Source of the DNA: Bermanella sp034112345
GTDB taxonomy: Bacteria > Pseudomonadota > Gammaproteobacteria > Pseudomonadales > Oceanobacteraceae
NCBI GenBank assembly: GCA_034112345.1
Contig: JAWUVN010000022.1
Location: 1-64,000, forward strand
Direction: 5' to 3'
Length of the DNA stretch: 64,000 nucleotides
Position 1 is the first letter of the stretch. Each line of letters opens with the position of its first letter. A program made the position numbers and the translations under genes. Positions 16,500 through 26,395 of the stretch are shown one piece after another. The notes under the pieces are model-generated. The model was not told where the DNA came from, searched no databases, and was given only the letters and a program-made list of their open reading frames with translations.

Positions 16500-18029
16500 A
16501 TGTCGCTAGCTGTAATGCTCTCTCGAGCCAAAGTAGGAGTAGATGCCCCACTTGTTCATGTTGAAACACACTTATCGAATGGGCTCCCCAGTTTCTCAAT
16601 CGTGGGGTTACCCGAAACAGCGGTAAAAGAAAGTAAAGATCGCGTTCGCAGCGCCATATTAAACAGCGGATTTGAATTTCCTGCATCGCGCATTACCGTA
16701 AACCTAGCCCCAGCTGATCTACCAAAAGAAGGCGGTCGATTCGACCTTGCCATTGCCCTTGGCATTTTATGCGCCAGCGGCCAACTGCCCGATCAAGACT
16801 TAGACAAGTACGAATGCATTGGCGAGCTTGCATTAACCGGCGCTATTCGAAAAGTCGATGGCGTGATTCCCGCCGCACTGGCCTGCCAAAAAGCCAACCG
16901 AATATTACTGCTACCTGAATTTAACAAAGAAGAAGCCAGCCTAAGTAAAAGCGATGCCATATGCGCCGATCACCTATTAAAGTTTTGCCAACACCTAACT
17001 GATCAGCAGCATTTGCAACAAATCGAGCCCATGCAAGTGACCACAGAGCAGTATCATGGCCCTGATATGGCGCAGGTTAAAGGCCAACACCACGCAAAAC
17101 GGGCCCTAGAAATCGCCGCTGCTGGCAACCATAATTTACTTTTTTCTGGGCCTCCCGGCACAGGTAAAAGCATGCTGGCCCACTGCCTACCGGGTATTTT
17201 ACCTCCTTTAAATGAACACGAAGCTTTAGAGGTAGCGGCCTTATACAGTGTATCAAATCACCCTCAGCGCCCTTATTTTCTAACGCGTCCGTTTAGGCAG
17301 CCTCATCACACAGCATCGGGTGTTGCCTTAGTGGGCGGCGGCGCTCATCCCAAGCCAGGGGAGATATCTTTGGCGCATCATGGGGTTTTGTTTTTAGATG
17401 AAATCCCTGAATTCAGCCGCACCGTACTGGATGTAATGAGGGAGCCACTAGAAACAGGGCATATCAGCATCAGTCGCGCAGCCCAACAAGTGGATTACCC
17501 AGCTCGATTTCAATTAATTGCAGCAATGAATCCATGCCCCTGCGGATATCTTAAACAGCCCAATAAACGTTGCGGCGAGTGCTCTGAAGCCAAAGCGTTG
17601 AAATACCAAAGCTCTGTCTCTGGGCCATTATTAGATCGTATCGACATTCAAATTGAGGTACCCGCCCTGCCAAAGGGCTTACTTTCTACTGATGCCAGTG
17701 AAGCTGAATCCAGCGCTCAAGTGCGTGAACGTGTAGTACAAGCCAGAGCTCGGCAATTAAGTCGACAGGGCTGTCCTAATGCTCAAATGGATCAAAAAGC
17801 CATATCAACCATTTGTCACTTATCCTCTGAATTGAGCAACATACTGGAAGATGCCCTTGATAAGCTGGGCCTAAGCGCTAGAGCCTATCACCGCATTTTA
17901 AAAGTGGCTCGTACCATTGCTGATCTATCCAATAAAGAACACATCGAAAAAAGTCACTTACTTGAAGCACTCTCCTATCGCCAAATGGAGCGTCGCCTGA
18001 ACCCCAGCCAATCCATGGCAACCCCTTAA
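16500..18029 (+). CDS. comM: YifB/ComM family AAA+ Mg-chelatase-like ATPase
   Basis: The 509-residue protein has an N-terminal Lon-protease-like domain (FSIVGLPETAVKESKDRVRSA), a AAA+ core with Walker A GPPGTGKSM and Walker B VLFLDEIPEF, the Cys cluster NPCPCGYLKQPNKRCGEC and a C-terminal Mg-chelatase domain. ComM is a branch-migration helicase that aids integration of transforming DNA. An ATG six bases upstream overlaps the Shine-Dalgarno AAGGA, so I chose 16500. Confidence 0.95.
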   Translation: MSLAVMLSRAKVGVDAPLVHVETHLSNGLPSFSIVGLPETAVKESKDRVRSAILNSGFEFPASRITVNLAPADLPKEGGRFDLAIALGILCASGQLPDQDLDKYECIGELALTGAIRKVDGVIPAALACQKANRILLLPEFNKEEASLSKSDAICADHLLKFCQHLTDQQHLQQIEPMQVTTEQYHGPDMAQVKGQHHAKRALEIAAAGNHNLLFSGPPGTGKSMLAHCLPGILPPLNEHEALEVAALYSVSNHPQRPYFLTRPFRQPHHTASGVALVGGGAHPKPGEISLAHHGVLFLDEIPEFSRTVLDVMREPLETGHISISRAAQQVDYPARFQLIAAMNPCPCGYLKQPNKRCGECSEAKALKYQSSVSGPLLDRIDIQIEVPALPKGLLSTDASEAESSAQVRERVVQARARQLSRQGCPNAQMDQKAISTICHLSSELSNILEDALDKLGLSARAYHRILKVARTIADLSNKEHIEKSHLLEALSYRQMERRLNPSQSMATP

Positions 18030-18135
18030 AGCCCGATGTTTGTAATAAAGCCTGCTGGATACAAAATTAGCCTAATCATGTAGGCGGAATTTTGGTAATC
18101 TATGCGTCCTGTTTTTTGCCGTACAAGTTACCTTT

Positions 18136-20151
18136 GTGAATCATTTAAATCCTCGCCAGAAAGAATCTGTTTTACACATCGACGGCCCCCTATTAGTACT
18201 GGCAGGTGCTGGCTCAGGTAAGACCAGCGTAATCACCACTAAAATGGCATACCTGATTCAGCAATGCGGCATTCCTGCTCGCAACATCACCGCCCTAACC
18301 TTTACCAATAAAGCCGCTAAAGAAATGAAAGAGCGCGTGAGTAAATTGGTTCAGGGTAAAGCCGCATCAGGCTTAACCGTTTCCACCTTCCACAACCTTG
18401 GGTTAAATATCATTCGCAAAGAATGCAAACACCTAGGGTTACGCTCAGGCTTTTCAATTTTTGATGACGGCGATACAAAGGCATTATTAAAAGACCTAAT
18501 GCATCGAGATCACGGTACCGATGGCGATATGGTAGACATGGTACGTGCTGAAATTGGTAAGTTAAAAAACGACTTAATCGAACCAGAAGTCGCCGTTGCC
18601 CTAGCAAAAAGCCCACAAGAAGTTTTAGTGGCGACCACTTTCGCGGCCTACGACCGATCTCTTAAAGCGTATAACGCTGTGGATTTTGACGACCTTATTC
18701 GCATTCCAACCATGTTATTTAAAAATAACGATGCGGTGCGAGCCAAGTGGCAAAAAAATACTCGCTATTTATTGGTCGATGAATACCAAGACACCAACAC
18801 TAGCCAATACGAATTGGTAAAAATTCTAGTGGGCATGCACGGTAAATTTACTGTAGTGGGCGACGATGACCAATCTATTTATGCTTGGCGTGGTGCCCGA
18901 CCAGAAAACTTAAGCTTATTGAAAAAAGATTTCCCAAGCTTAAAAGTAGTGATGCTTGAGCAAAACTATCGATCAACTGGATTAATATTAAACGCAGCCA
19001 ACCAGGTAATTTCAAATAACGAACACGAATTCGTTAAAAAACTATGGTCCGATAAAGGCTACGGCGACTCAATCCGAATAGTTAGATGCAAATCAGAAGA
19101 CAATGAAGCTGAACGTATTGCCACCGAAATCATTGAGCACAGATTACGTAAAAATGGAAAATACAGCGATTACGCCGTCTTGTTCCGTGGCAACCATCAA
19201 GCCCGTTTGATGGAAATGAAAATGCAGCAATTTCAAATCCCTTACAAACTCAGCGGTAGCCAATCCTTTTTTGCAAAAAGTGAAATCAAAGACATCATGA
19301 GTTATTTAAAACTCATAGTGAATCCAACTGACGATTCTGCATTCTTACGCGTAATCAATGTACCACGCCGCCAAATTGGCCCAGCCACATTAGAAAAAGT
19401 GACCGAATACGCGGGCAAACGTCACATCAGTTTAATGACCTCTACCTCTGAAATGGGCCTTGAACAAATGCTCACACCATTGGCTGCAGATAAGCTAAAA
19501 CGATTTGGCAACTGGCTAACCAGCACAACAAAACGTTGCTATACCGAAAACCCAGTTCAAGCCATTAAGGAAATGATTCATGACCTTGATTACGAAGCTT
19601 GGCTACAAGAAACCAGCAACACACCCAATCAAGCAGAAGCCCGCATGAAAAACGTGTGGTTTTTAATTGATAACATTGAACGCATGCTCGACAAAGCCGA
19701 TGAAAAAGGCGAAGAGATGGACATTGAAGAAGCCGTCAGCAAATTAATTTTACGCGACATGCTAGAACAACAACAAGATGATGATGAATTGGATCAAGTG
19801 CAGTTAATGACCCTACACGCATCCAAAGGTTTAGAATTTCCATACGTGTGGATAATGGGATTAGAAGAAGACATTCTACCTCATAAAAACAGCATCGAAG
19901 CCGAAACGGTAGAAGAAGAGCGTCGCCTAATGTACGTAGGTATTACTCGTGCAAAGCTCAACCTCACCCTAACATTAACGTCTAAACGCAGATCTTATGG
20001 TGAATCATATGAACCGACTCCAAGTCGATTTTTAGAAGAACTCCCAAAAGACGATGTAGAGCGCACTGGATTTGGCGATACACCACCCGAACAAGTGAAA
20101 GCCCGCGGCGAATCAGCACTGGCTGGACTAAAGAATTTAATGGGGAAATAA
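18136..20151 (+). CDS. rep: ATP-dependent DNA helicase Rep (UvrD family)
   Basis: This 671-residue SF1A 3'-5' helicase helps replication forks past protein roadblocks. Walker A AGAGSGKT is at residues 23-30; motif II is DEYQDT, motif III VGDDDQSIYAWRGA, and later motifs QNYRS, LMTLHASKGLEF and VGITRAK are intact. The start is GTG at 18136, supported by the family N-terminus NHLNPRQKESV. Length and the C-terminus (GESALAGLKNLM) fit Rep better than UvrD. Confidence 0.95.
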   Translation: MNHLNPRQKESVLHIDGPLLVLAGAGSGKTSVITTKMAYLIQQCGIPARNITALTFTNKAAKEMKERVSKLVQGKAASGLTVSTFHNLGLNIIRKECKHLGLRSGFSIFDDGDTKALLKDLMHRDHGTDGDMVDMVRAEIGKLKNDLIEPEVAVALAKSPQEVLVATTFAAYDRSLKAYNAVDFDDLIRIPTMLFKNNDAVRAKWQKNTRYLLVDEYQDTNTSQYELVKILVGMHGKFTVVGDDDQSIYAWRGARPENLSLLKKDFPSLKVVMLEQNYRSTGLILNAANQVISNNEHEFVKKLWSDKGYGDSIRIVRCKSEDNEAERIATEIIEHRLRKNGKYSDYAVLFRGNHQARLMEMKMQQFQIPYKLSGSQSFFAKSEIKDIMSYLKLIVNPTDDSAFLRVINVPRRQIGPATLEKVTEYAGKRHISLMTSTSEMGLEQMLTPLAADKLKRFGNWLTSTTKRCYTENPVQAIKEMIHDLDYEAWLQETSNTPNQAEARMKNVWFLIDNIERMLDKADEKGEEMDIEEAVSKLILRDMLEQQQDDDELDQVQLMTLHASKGLEFPYVWIMGLEEDILPHKNSIEAETVEEERRLMYVGITRAKLNLTLTLTSKRRSYGESYEPTPSRFLEELPKDDVERTGFGDTPPEQVKARGESALAGLKNLMGK

Positions 20152-20247
20152 GCGCAAGGCTTATTCCCATATTCCCTGCTACCTTATTGGCTTTATAGTG
20201 GGGTTATGACGCAGATAATCGGTAACGTCTTGATAGCGTAATTTGTG

Positions 20248-20976
20248 TCATTGCAGTACTGCACTTAAGAGCATGTTAGCAGCCAATAAACTTAATAATA
20301 TTTTAATCGCTAAAATTAACTTCTCATTATCTGCTTTTAATCTTAATTTTGTACCAAAAAAAGATCCCGCTATAGAGCCTAAGACCATATAGATTATTAA
20401 GGAAATGCTTCCTTGAAGAAAGGGTGTTATTGCTAAATAAACTGGAACTTTAGCCAGATGACTAATTGTCATAAACATAGAGCTTGTTGCTATTATTTGA
20501 TCTTTTGATTTTAGCTCTTTCGTTAAAATAGAGAGCGAAAGGGGTCCGGTGGCACCAACAATTAAGCCTAATCCTGTTTGAATAAGCCCAATCAAATAAT
20601 AGCTTTCGAATTTACTTATAAAGTTTGAAAACTTTGTAACCCAAAGATTAAGTATGATGTATAAACCAATTGCGATTGGTACGTAATCAGTAGGTACATT
20701 GAACAATGCAAAACCAAATAATAACGTACCAACAATTGAGCCAATCAAAAACTTTGGAAATAGCGACCATTGAACATGGGTAAATGAAAATATCATTCTC
20801 GATGAGTTACTGGCTATCTGTGTAATGCCGTGAATAGGAATAATAATATTTGGATTTATCAAGATTGGTAGTATGGCTATTAATAACATGCCACCGCCAA
20901 AGCCAATCACACCAGCAATAAGAGATGTAACAAATGATATCAATCCTAATAGTAACTCTATTTCCAAGTAACCCAC
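20248..20976 (-). CDS. TauE/SafE family permease
   Basis: This 242-residue membrane protein has about seven to eight hydrophobic helices. The duplicated TauE/SafE (DUF81) architecture begins LLGLISFVTSLIAGVIGFGG with the GFGGGM glycine motif, and the second half has VGATGPLSL. Members export or import sulfite, sulfoacetate or other organic anions, but the substrate cannot be told. It is a single gene between rep and argH and is visibly more AT-rich than its neighbours, which could mean later acquisition. Confidence 0.85.
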   Translation of the reverse strand: MGYLEIELLLGLISFVTSLIAGVIGFGGGMLLIAILPILINPNIIIPIHGITQIASNSSRMIFSFTHVQWSLFPKFLIGSIVGTLLFGFALFNVPTDYVPIAIGLYIILNLWVTKFSNFISKFESYYLIGLIQTGLGLIVGATGPLSLSILTKELKSKDQIIATSSMFMTISHLAKVPVYLAITPFLQGSISLIIYMVLGSIAGSFFGTKLRLKADNEKLILAIKILLSLLAANMLLSAVLQ

Positions 20977-21107
20977 CTCAACTATAATCGTTAATTCTAA
21001 ATCACCAGACAGAATTTCATTCAGTCACGTGAGGCATAATATGTGTTTATCCCACTATTTTCCATAAGCTAGGTATCATGAGAAGTGGGCTGGACTTAAG
21101 CAATAGA

Positions 21108-21143
21108 CACAAAAAAACCGAATGAATGACTTCATCCGGCTTT
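21108..21143 (-). terminator. Rho-independent terminator of argH
   Basis: On the minus strand AGCCGGATGAA and TTCATTCGGTTT pair with one mismatch around a short loop, followed by seven T residues. It lies about 50 bases past the argH stop. Confidence 0.8.
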
Positions 21144-21192
21144 ATGTCTTATTTTTATAATCGAGTTCAATACACTCTCTTACAAAATAATA

Positions 21193-22584
21193 TTAACGCT
21201 GAGCGATTTTAGCCGCTGCACGTTTTGCTGCTGCGCGAACTTGATTAGGGGCGGTGCCACCTAAATGATCACGAGCGCTTACAGAACCTTCAAGCGTTAG
21301 CACATCAAATACATCGTCAGTGATCATGTCACCAAACTGTTGCAGTTCTTCTAGTGACATTTCACCTAAGTCTTTACCCGTTTTAACGCCATAGCCTACA
21401 GCACTGCCCACAATCTCATGTGAGTCACGGAAGGCAACGCCTTTGCGAACTAAGTAATCGGCAAGGTCGGTTGCGGTTGAAAAGCCACGAAGCGCTGCTT
21501 CGCGCATCACTTCTTTTTTAGACACTACGTAAGGCATCATGTCAGCAAATGCGCGCAAGCTGCCACCTACATTATCAACGGTATCAAACAAAGGTTCTTT
21601 ATCTTCTTGGTTGTCTTTGTTGTAGGCCAATGGTTGCGATTTCATTAGCGTTAACAAACTCATTAGGTGACCAAAAATACGGCCCGCTTTACCACGTACT
21701 AGTTCTGGTACATCTGGATTTTTCTTTTGCGGCATGATTGAGGAGCCTGTGCAAAAACGGTCAGGCAGATCAATAAAGTTAAACTGGGCACTGGCCCATA
21801 ATACTAGCTCTTCACTGAAGCGGCTAAGGTGCATCATGATAGTGGCGCAGGCGGCGGTGAATTCGATGGCGAAGTCACGATCCGATACGCTGTCTAAGCT
21901 GTTTTCTGTTGGAGCATCGAATCCTAACAGTTCAGCTGTCATGTTGCGGTCAATTGGGTAGGTAGTACCCGCTAATGCCGCAGCGCCTAGTGGCATAATA
22001 TTCACACGCTTACGGCAATCGATTAAACGTGCAAAATCGCGTTCTAACATTTCGTTCCATGCTAGTAGATGATGACCAAATGTAACTGGCTGTGCGGTCT
22101 GTAAATGTGTGAAGCCCGGCATGATGGTGTCGGCTTCTTTAGTGGCTAGCTCGATAAGACCAGCTTGCAAGCGTGTTACTTCGCTTGTCATATGGTCGAT
22201 TTCGCTTCGCAAGAACAAACGGATATCCGTTGCTACCTGATCGTTACGAGAACGGCCTGTGTGTAATTTTTTACCCGTGATACCAATCTTGGCTGTTAAC
22301 GCAGCTTCGATGTTCATGTGCACGTCTTCTAGTGCGATTGACCATTCAAAATTACCGGCTTCAATATCGGCTTTGATTTCGCTAAGCCCTTGGATGATTT
22401 GATCGCGCTCGGCATCTGTTAATACACCGATCTTAGCAAGCATGGTCGCGTGTGCTACCGAACCTTGGATGTCTTGAGCATACATGCGCTGATCAAACTC
22501 AACAGATGCTGTGAAACGTTGTACGAATGCATCGGTTGGCTCAGAAAAACGACCGCCCCAGGCAGAGTTTGTTTGTTCAGTCAT
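21193..22584 (-). CDS. argH: Argininosuccinate lyase
   Basis: ArgH splits argininosuccinate into arginine and fumarate, the last step of arginine synthesis. The 463-residue protein is full length with the fumarase-superfamily signature GSSIMPQKKNPD, the HTGRSRNDQVATD stretch and the catalytic-His segment TAQPVTFGHHLL. It is divergent from algZ, an arrangement also known from Pseudomonas. The 290 bases between them hold two hairpins. Confidence 0.98.
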   Translation of the reverse strand: MTEQTNSAWGGRFSEPTDAFVQRFTASVEFDQRMYAQDIQGSVAHATMLAKIGVLTDAERDQIIQGLSEIKADIEAGNFEWSIALEDVHMNIEAALTAKIGITGKKLHTGRSRNDQVATDIRLFLRSEIDHMTSEVTRLQAGLIELATKEADTIMPGFTHLQTAQPVTFGHHLLAWNEMLERDFARLIDCRKRVNIMPLGAAALAGTTYPIDRNMTAELLGFDAPTENSLDSVSDRDFAIEFTAACATIMMHLSRFSEELVLWASAQFNFIDLPDRFCTGSSIMPQKKNPDVPELVRGKAGRIFGHLMSLLTLMKSQPLAYNKDNQEDKEPLFDTVDNVGGSLRAFADMMPYVVSKKEVMREAALRGFSTATDLADYLVRKGVAFRDSHEIVGSAVGYGVKTGKDLGEMSLEELQQFGDMITDDVFDVLTLEGSVSARDHLGGTAPNQVRAAAKRAAAKIAQR

Positions 22585-22720
22585 GTGATTACCTTTTGTC
22601 TTTAATTCCGTTTAACTGCATTGATATGAACACTTGGTTCTGAACACAGGTCGGAAATTGAGATAGCTTTAAATTGCTGCGCATTATACAGAGGTTAGTC
22701 CACTTCTTCATTATCAACGG

Positions 22721-22745
22721 GTGTCTCATCTTTGATTAGAGACAC
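22721..22745. repeat. Hairpin 1 in the argH-algZ divergent region
   Basis: GTGTCTC and GAGACAC pair around an 11-base loop. It lies seven bases from a second, longer hairpin at 22752-22785. There is no T tract on either side. Confidence 0.55.
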
Positions 22746-22751
22746 GAATAA

Positions 22752-22785
22752 CACTGAAATAGAGCCATTTATCTCTATTTCAGTG
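22752..22785. repeat. Hairpin 2 (13-bp perfect stem) in the argH-algZ divergent region
   Basis: CACTGAAATAGAG and CTCTATTTCAGTG pair perfectly around an eight-base loop, 90 bases before the algZ start. Neither side has a T tract typical of termination, so it may be an operator or a leader structure. Confidence 0.65.
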
Positions 22786-22874
22786 GCCTACAGCCTTCTC
22801 AACTTGAGCACAACACAGGAATCATCCAAACTGGGCCTACTTTCAAACCACTCTAATAGCCTGACGTCTACTCT

Positions 22875-23978
22875 ATGCCCAAGTCCAGTGACAGACAGAC
22901 CAAGCCAATCCCGACCAACGGCCAGCTAAACTATCGGGCTAGCTTGGCTGACCCTAAAGAGTTAATTCCTGATCTTTGCCAAGGGCGAAGCGTGTTGTGG
23001 GTGATTCTTTTTAGTGAAGCCTTGGTCATTGTTTTGACCTTGCTATCAAGTGGCGCGCTAGATTTCAGTTGGGAACAATTTGGCATGCTATCCCTGTATG
23101 TTCAGTGGATGGTATTAATGTGTGCCGCCGCCTTATGTCGCTTACGCCTGCATTTACCTGTAATGAATATTAATGCCGTCACGGGCAGTGCATTCACTGT
23201 TATTGTCACTGTGAACTTAGGGCTGTGCTTATTAACTCAATGGGCTTTAAATTACTTTTTACTCGAAAACCTAGGCTGGGATTGGCTGTTAAGAAATTTG
23301 TTAATTAGCAGTATTTTAGCGGCTCTGGTGCTGCATTATTTTTACGTGCAAATGGAAAGCCGGTTACGTGCACGCAGTGAATTACAATCACGAGTACAAG
23401 CCTTACACAGCCGTATACGCCCACACTTTTTATTTAACAGCATGAATATCATTGCCAGCTTAATTCATGTTGACCCAGATAAGGCCGAACAAGCCGTAGA
23501 AGATTTAAGTGAATTGTTTCGCGCCAGTTTAAAAGAGGCTGGCAGCGAAGTAAGTCTGAAACAAGAATTAGAACTGTGTAAAAAGTACGTGAACATTGAG
23601 CAACTGCGCTTAGAAGATCGTTTACACCTTGATTGGAACATTGATGCCCCCGAACAAACCCGCATTCCATTACTGACATTGCAGCCGTTAATTGAAAATG
23701 CCATTTATCACGGCATTGCCCCTAGCTCTAATGGTGGTACGGTGACGGTGACGGTTAAACACAAAAACAAGCGCGTATTTATACAGGTAAACAATCCTGT
23801 TGCCCCAGCTAGGCACAATAACCGCAAAGAGCAGGGTAATCACATGGCGCTTGAAAATATTCGCCATCGATTGCATGCACTTTATGGCGAAAATGTGACC
23901 ATGGCAGCGGAACAACAAGCTCAACAATTTACAATTACCATTGAGTATTCTTATTCAGACTCTCAACATGACAACTGA
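22875..23978 (+). CDS. algZ: LytS-type sensor histidine kinase AlgZ (FimS)
   Basis: The 367-residue protein has four hydrophobic segments in the first half (residues about 40-160), then a His_kinase (PF06580) domain with RIRPHFLFNSMNIIASLIH, whose His is the likely phospho-acceptor, and an ATPase domain with LQPLIENAIYHGI and NPVAP motifs. In Pseudomonas AlgZ acts with AlgR in control of alginate and twitching motility. The algR gene follows after 31 bases. The start has no clear ribosome site, so the exact N-terminus is uncertain. Confidence 0.92.
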   Translation: MPKSSDRQTKPIPTNGQLNYRASLADPKELIPDLCQGRSVLWVILFSEALVIVLTLLSSGALDFSWEQFGMLSLYVQWMVLMCAAALCRLRLHLPVMNINAVTGSAFTVIVTVNLGLCLLTQWALNYFLLENLGWDWLLRNLLISSILAALVLHYFYVQMESRLRARSELQSRVQALHSRIRPHFLFNSMNIIASLIHVDPDKAEQAVEDLSELFRASLKEAGSEVSLKQELELCKKYVNIEQLRLEDRLHLDWNIDAPEQTRIPLLTLQPLIENAIYHGIAPSSNGGTVTVTVKHKNKRVFIQVNNPVAPARHNNRKEQGNHMALENIRHRLHALYGENVTMAAEQQAQQFTITIEYSYSDSQHDN

Positions 23979-24009
23979 TGAACACCATAACCAAAACTGT
24001 GAATAAAAT

Positions 24010-24732
24010 ATGAAAATACTGGTTGTTGATGACGAATCTTTAGCACGTGCTCGCCTTTGCCGTTTTATTGAAACGGCCGCATTAGGTGAAGTTGCCTGCG
24101 AGGCTGAAAATGGGGTTGAAGCCATTAAAGCCGTTGAAAAATTTTCGCCTGACCTAGTGCTAATGGACATTCAAATGCCCTGCATGGATGGATTAGAAGC
24201 CGCCCAACATTTAAGTCAGCTAGAAACACCACCTGCGATCATCTTTACCACTGCTTATGACGAATATGCGCTGCAAGCATTTGATGTCCAAGCAGTTGGC
24301 TATCTATTAAAACCTGTCCGACTGGATGATTTAAAAACGGCTTTATCTAAGTTAAATAAGATCAATAAAGTTCAGGCGCAAGCGTTAAACAAAAGTCCTA
24401 GGCGCTCTCATATTAGCGCCAAAACCCATCAAGGGCTTGAGCTAATCCCTATAGAAAATATCACCCTGTTTCGGGCTGACCATAAATACATCTCAGTATT
24501 TCACAAGCTGGGGGAGCTACTCATTGATGAACCTTTAAAAGAATTAGAAGATGAATTTGAAGGTGAATTTGTTCGCGTTCATCGTAATGCACTGGTATCT
24601 GTTAAAGCCATTAGCGGCTTTGAAAAAGTAGGCGATGGTGGCTATGCCTTACGCTTAAACGGTTTTGAAGAGCCCATTGCCATATCTCGCCGCCATGTGG
24701 CCAGTATTCGTAAATTAGTTAAAGGACTTTAG
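24010..24732 (+). CDS. algR: LytTR-type response regulator AlgR
   Basis: This 240-residue regulator has a receiver domain beginning MKILVVDDESLARARL, the phospho-acceptor Asp in DLVLMDIQMPCMDG, the conserved Lys in LLKPVRL, and a LytTR DNA-binding domain (LFRADHKYISVF, FVRVHRNALVS, AISRRHVASIRKL). It forms a two-component system with AlgZ. In Pseudomonas the next genes are hemC and hemD; here a secreted hydrolase follows instead after a hairpin. Confidence 0.94.
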   Translation: MKILVVDDESLARARLCRFIETAALGEVACEAENGVEAIKAVEKFSPDLVLMDIQMPCMDGLEAAQHLSQLETPPAIIFTTAYDEYALQAFDVQAVGYLLKPVRLDDLKTALSKLNKINKVQAQALNKSPRRSHISAKTHQGLELIPIENITLFRADHKYISVFHKLGELLIDEPLKELEDEFEGEFVRVHRNALVSVKAISGFEKVGDGGYALRLNGFEEPIAISRRHVASIRKLVKGL

Positions 24733-24760
24733 CCTGCCCAGAGATAAGCAGGCTAACTTT
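24731..24760 (+). terminator. Hairpin after algR, probable terminator
   Basis: AGCCTGC and GCAGGCT pair around a 10-base loop directly at the algR stop, followed by AACTTTT. The T tract is short, so termination may be partial. Confidence 0.55.
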
Positions 24761-24909
24761 TGCCCCGTCTTTCAAGTAATCCAAGCATAAGGCAAACAGA
24801 CATTTTCTAAACCGACATAAAAAGATACAAAACTCGCCTAATAGGTCATATAAACCCTAATCAATTGCCTGTATCGTACTACTTATACTGTTTGATTCAT
24901 GGCATCACA

Positions 24910-26238
24910 ATGAAAATAATAAAACCTCTTATTGCGCTATCTCTGGGCTTTGCGTCTGCTGCGACCCTCGCTTGGTCTAACCATACCTTGGTCAGTCATA
25001 CCTTGCTGTCTACTCTGCCTGAAGTGCGCGATGCTCAACCTGTAAAGGTTGAAACAATCGAGTCTTTTCTAATAGCCAACGAACAAAAACTTGAAGTCTT
25101 TTTGGCCTCACAAGAAATTCAGATGCGCAGCATCCTTTGGCATTATGCCCCAAGGCCTGATGCATTAGCGTTTAAAGCCACAGGCGATGCCGACACTATT
25201 CGTGATCGCTTTACCCGCGCGATTCGCATCAACCCAAACATGAAGCTGCCTTTGTACTTACAGCTACTACCGGGCGTTCAGCGTGACAACAAGGCCATCG
25301 CACCAAAAGACATAACCATTTTTAATGACGTAGGTTACCTAGCCGATGTTCAATTAGTACAATTATCGGAAGGTGATATGGTGGCCCCTGTTGATGTTGC
25401 TACCACGGCCAACGACGAACCTGACCACGGCTTAGACATTGGCTTGTTCACCGATAGTAAAACCGATTACGGACAAGAATATGGTTTTGGGGTGCAACCC
25501 TTTGGTAATCCAAATTTAGAATACGGCACGCAAGCACCATTCCATATGGGGTTTTATCACGAGTCTTCTTTGCTTTATGCCGCTGGTGCATTTTTAAAAG
25601 AAACCTATCCTGAATATCGCATCAGTTTATTTAAACAACTTTCTGAGTTTGCTTTTGAGAATGGACACGATTACTGGGGCTGGCGCTTCATGGGTTGGGG
25701 CATGCACTATATTGGAGATTTCTCTAATCCATATCACATCACACCGGTCCCAGGTAACAGTACTTTAGATACTCTTTATCCTGGAATATTAGGCTTAGCC
25801 GGATTTCCACAAGCACAAAAAGACGCAACGCAATTGGTGTCAAACCGACATACAGTGTTAGAGGATTTTCAAAGCTTGATCATGAGCACCGCTTTTGAGA
25901 ATCATAATCACGAACATCAAACTATTAAAGCTTTGCACGCCCCTGAAACCACACGCGAATACAAACATGCCGATATCATTCATGTATTTGCCAAAGGGTC
26001 GTATGACAAATCAGAACATATTAATGATGTAATTGATCAAACCATGCCTGAAAATTTTGTAAGTGATGTCACCGTTGAGTATTCAGACCTTGGCGTTAAA
26101 TCAGAATTGATCAAGATTGTGAAACAGGAGTCAGGTGATGAAGGCGTTCAATCGTTGCTAGATAGTATTTCGGATTTATTGTCAGATTTTTCAGAAAACG
26201 GGGCATCTTACATAAAAGGCATCGTTGATAAAAAGTAA
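24910..26238 (+). CDS. Secreted zinc phospholipase C/P1-nuclease-like protein
   Basis: The 442-residue protein has a signal peptide (MKIIKPLIALSLGFASAATL) predicted to end just before Trp22, giving a mature N-terminus WSNHTLVSH. In zinc-dependent phospholipase C and P1 nuclease the first mature residue is a Trp whose backbone binds zinc. Further zinc-ligand candidates are His25, His212, His217 and the HYIGDFSNPYH motif (His266, Asp270, His276), close to the phospholipase C signature. I chose the ATG at 24910 because the upstream frame would bury the signal peptide. Substrate (phospholipid or nucleic acid) is unknown. A strong terminator follows. Confidence 0.7.
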   Translation: MKIIKPLIALSLGFASAATLAWSNHTLVSHTLLSTLPEVRDAQPVKVETIESFLIANEQKLEVFLASQEIQMRSILWHYAPRPDALAFKATGDADTIRDRFTRAIRINPNMKLPLYLQLLPGVQRDNKAIAPKDITIFNDVGYLADVQLVQLSEGDMVAPVDVATTANDEPDHGLDIGLFTDSKTDYGQEYGFGVQPFGNPNLEYGTQAPFHMGFYHESSLLYAAGAFLKETYPEYRISLFKQLSEFAFENGHDYWGWRFMGWGMHYIGDFSNPYHITPVPGNSTLDTLYPGILGLAGFPQAQKDATQLVSNRHTVLEDFQSLIMSTAFENHNHEHQTIKALHAPETTREYKHADIIHVFAKGSYDKSEHINDVIDQTMPENFVSDVTVEYSDLGVKSELIKIVKQESGDEGVQSLLDSISDLLSDFSENGASYIKGIVDKK

Positions 26239-26315
26239 TTAACTCATCGTAGATGCTAGTATCCAAGCGAGTTATTCCATTAAATTACTCGCGCAGAATA
26301 CGATGAAATACACAT

Positions 26316-26359
26316 AAAAAAAACGAGCCTGAAATATCATTCAGGCTCGCTTTTTTATT
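26316..26359. terminator. Bidirectional rho-independent terminator
   Basis: A 10-bp perfect stem (CGAGCCTGAA / TTCAGGCTCG) is flanked by eight A on the left and a run of T on the right. It lies between two converging genes and can end both the phospholipase-like gene (plus) and the PA4642-like gene (minus). Confidence 0.92.
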
Positions 26360-26395
26360 TTACGGCGTTAATTTTTTAGCTAGATACCAAATAAA

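Noticed and set aside
22732..22929. Small plus-strand frame overlapping the two hairpins before algZ
   Set aside because: Overlaps the algZ start in another frame and lacks a ribosome site.
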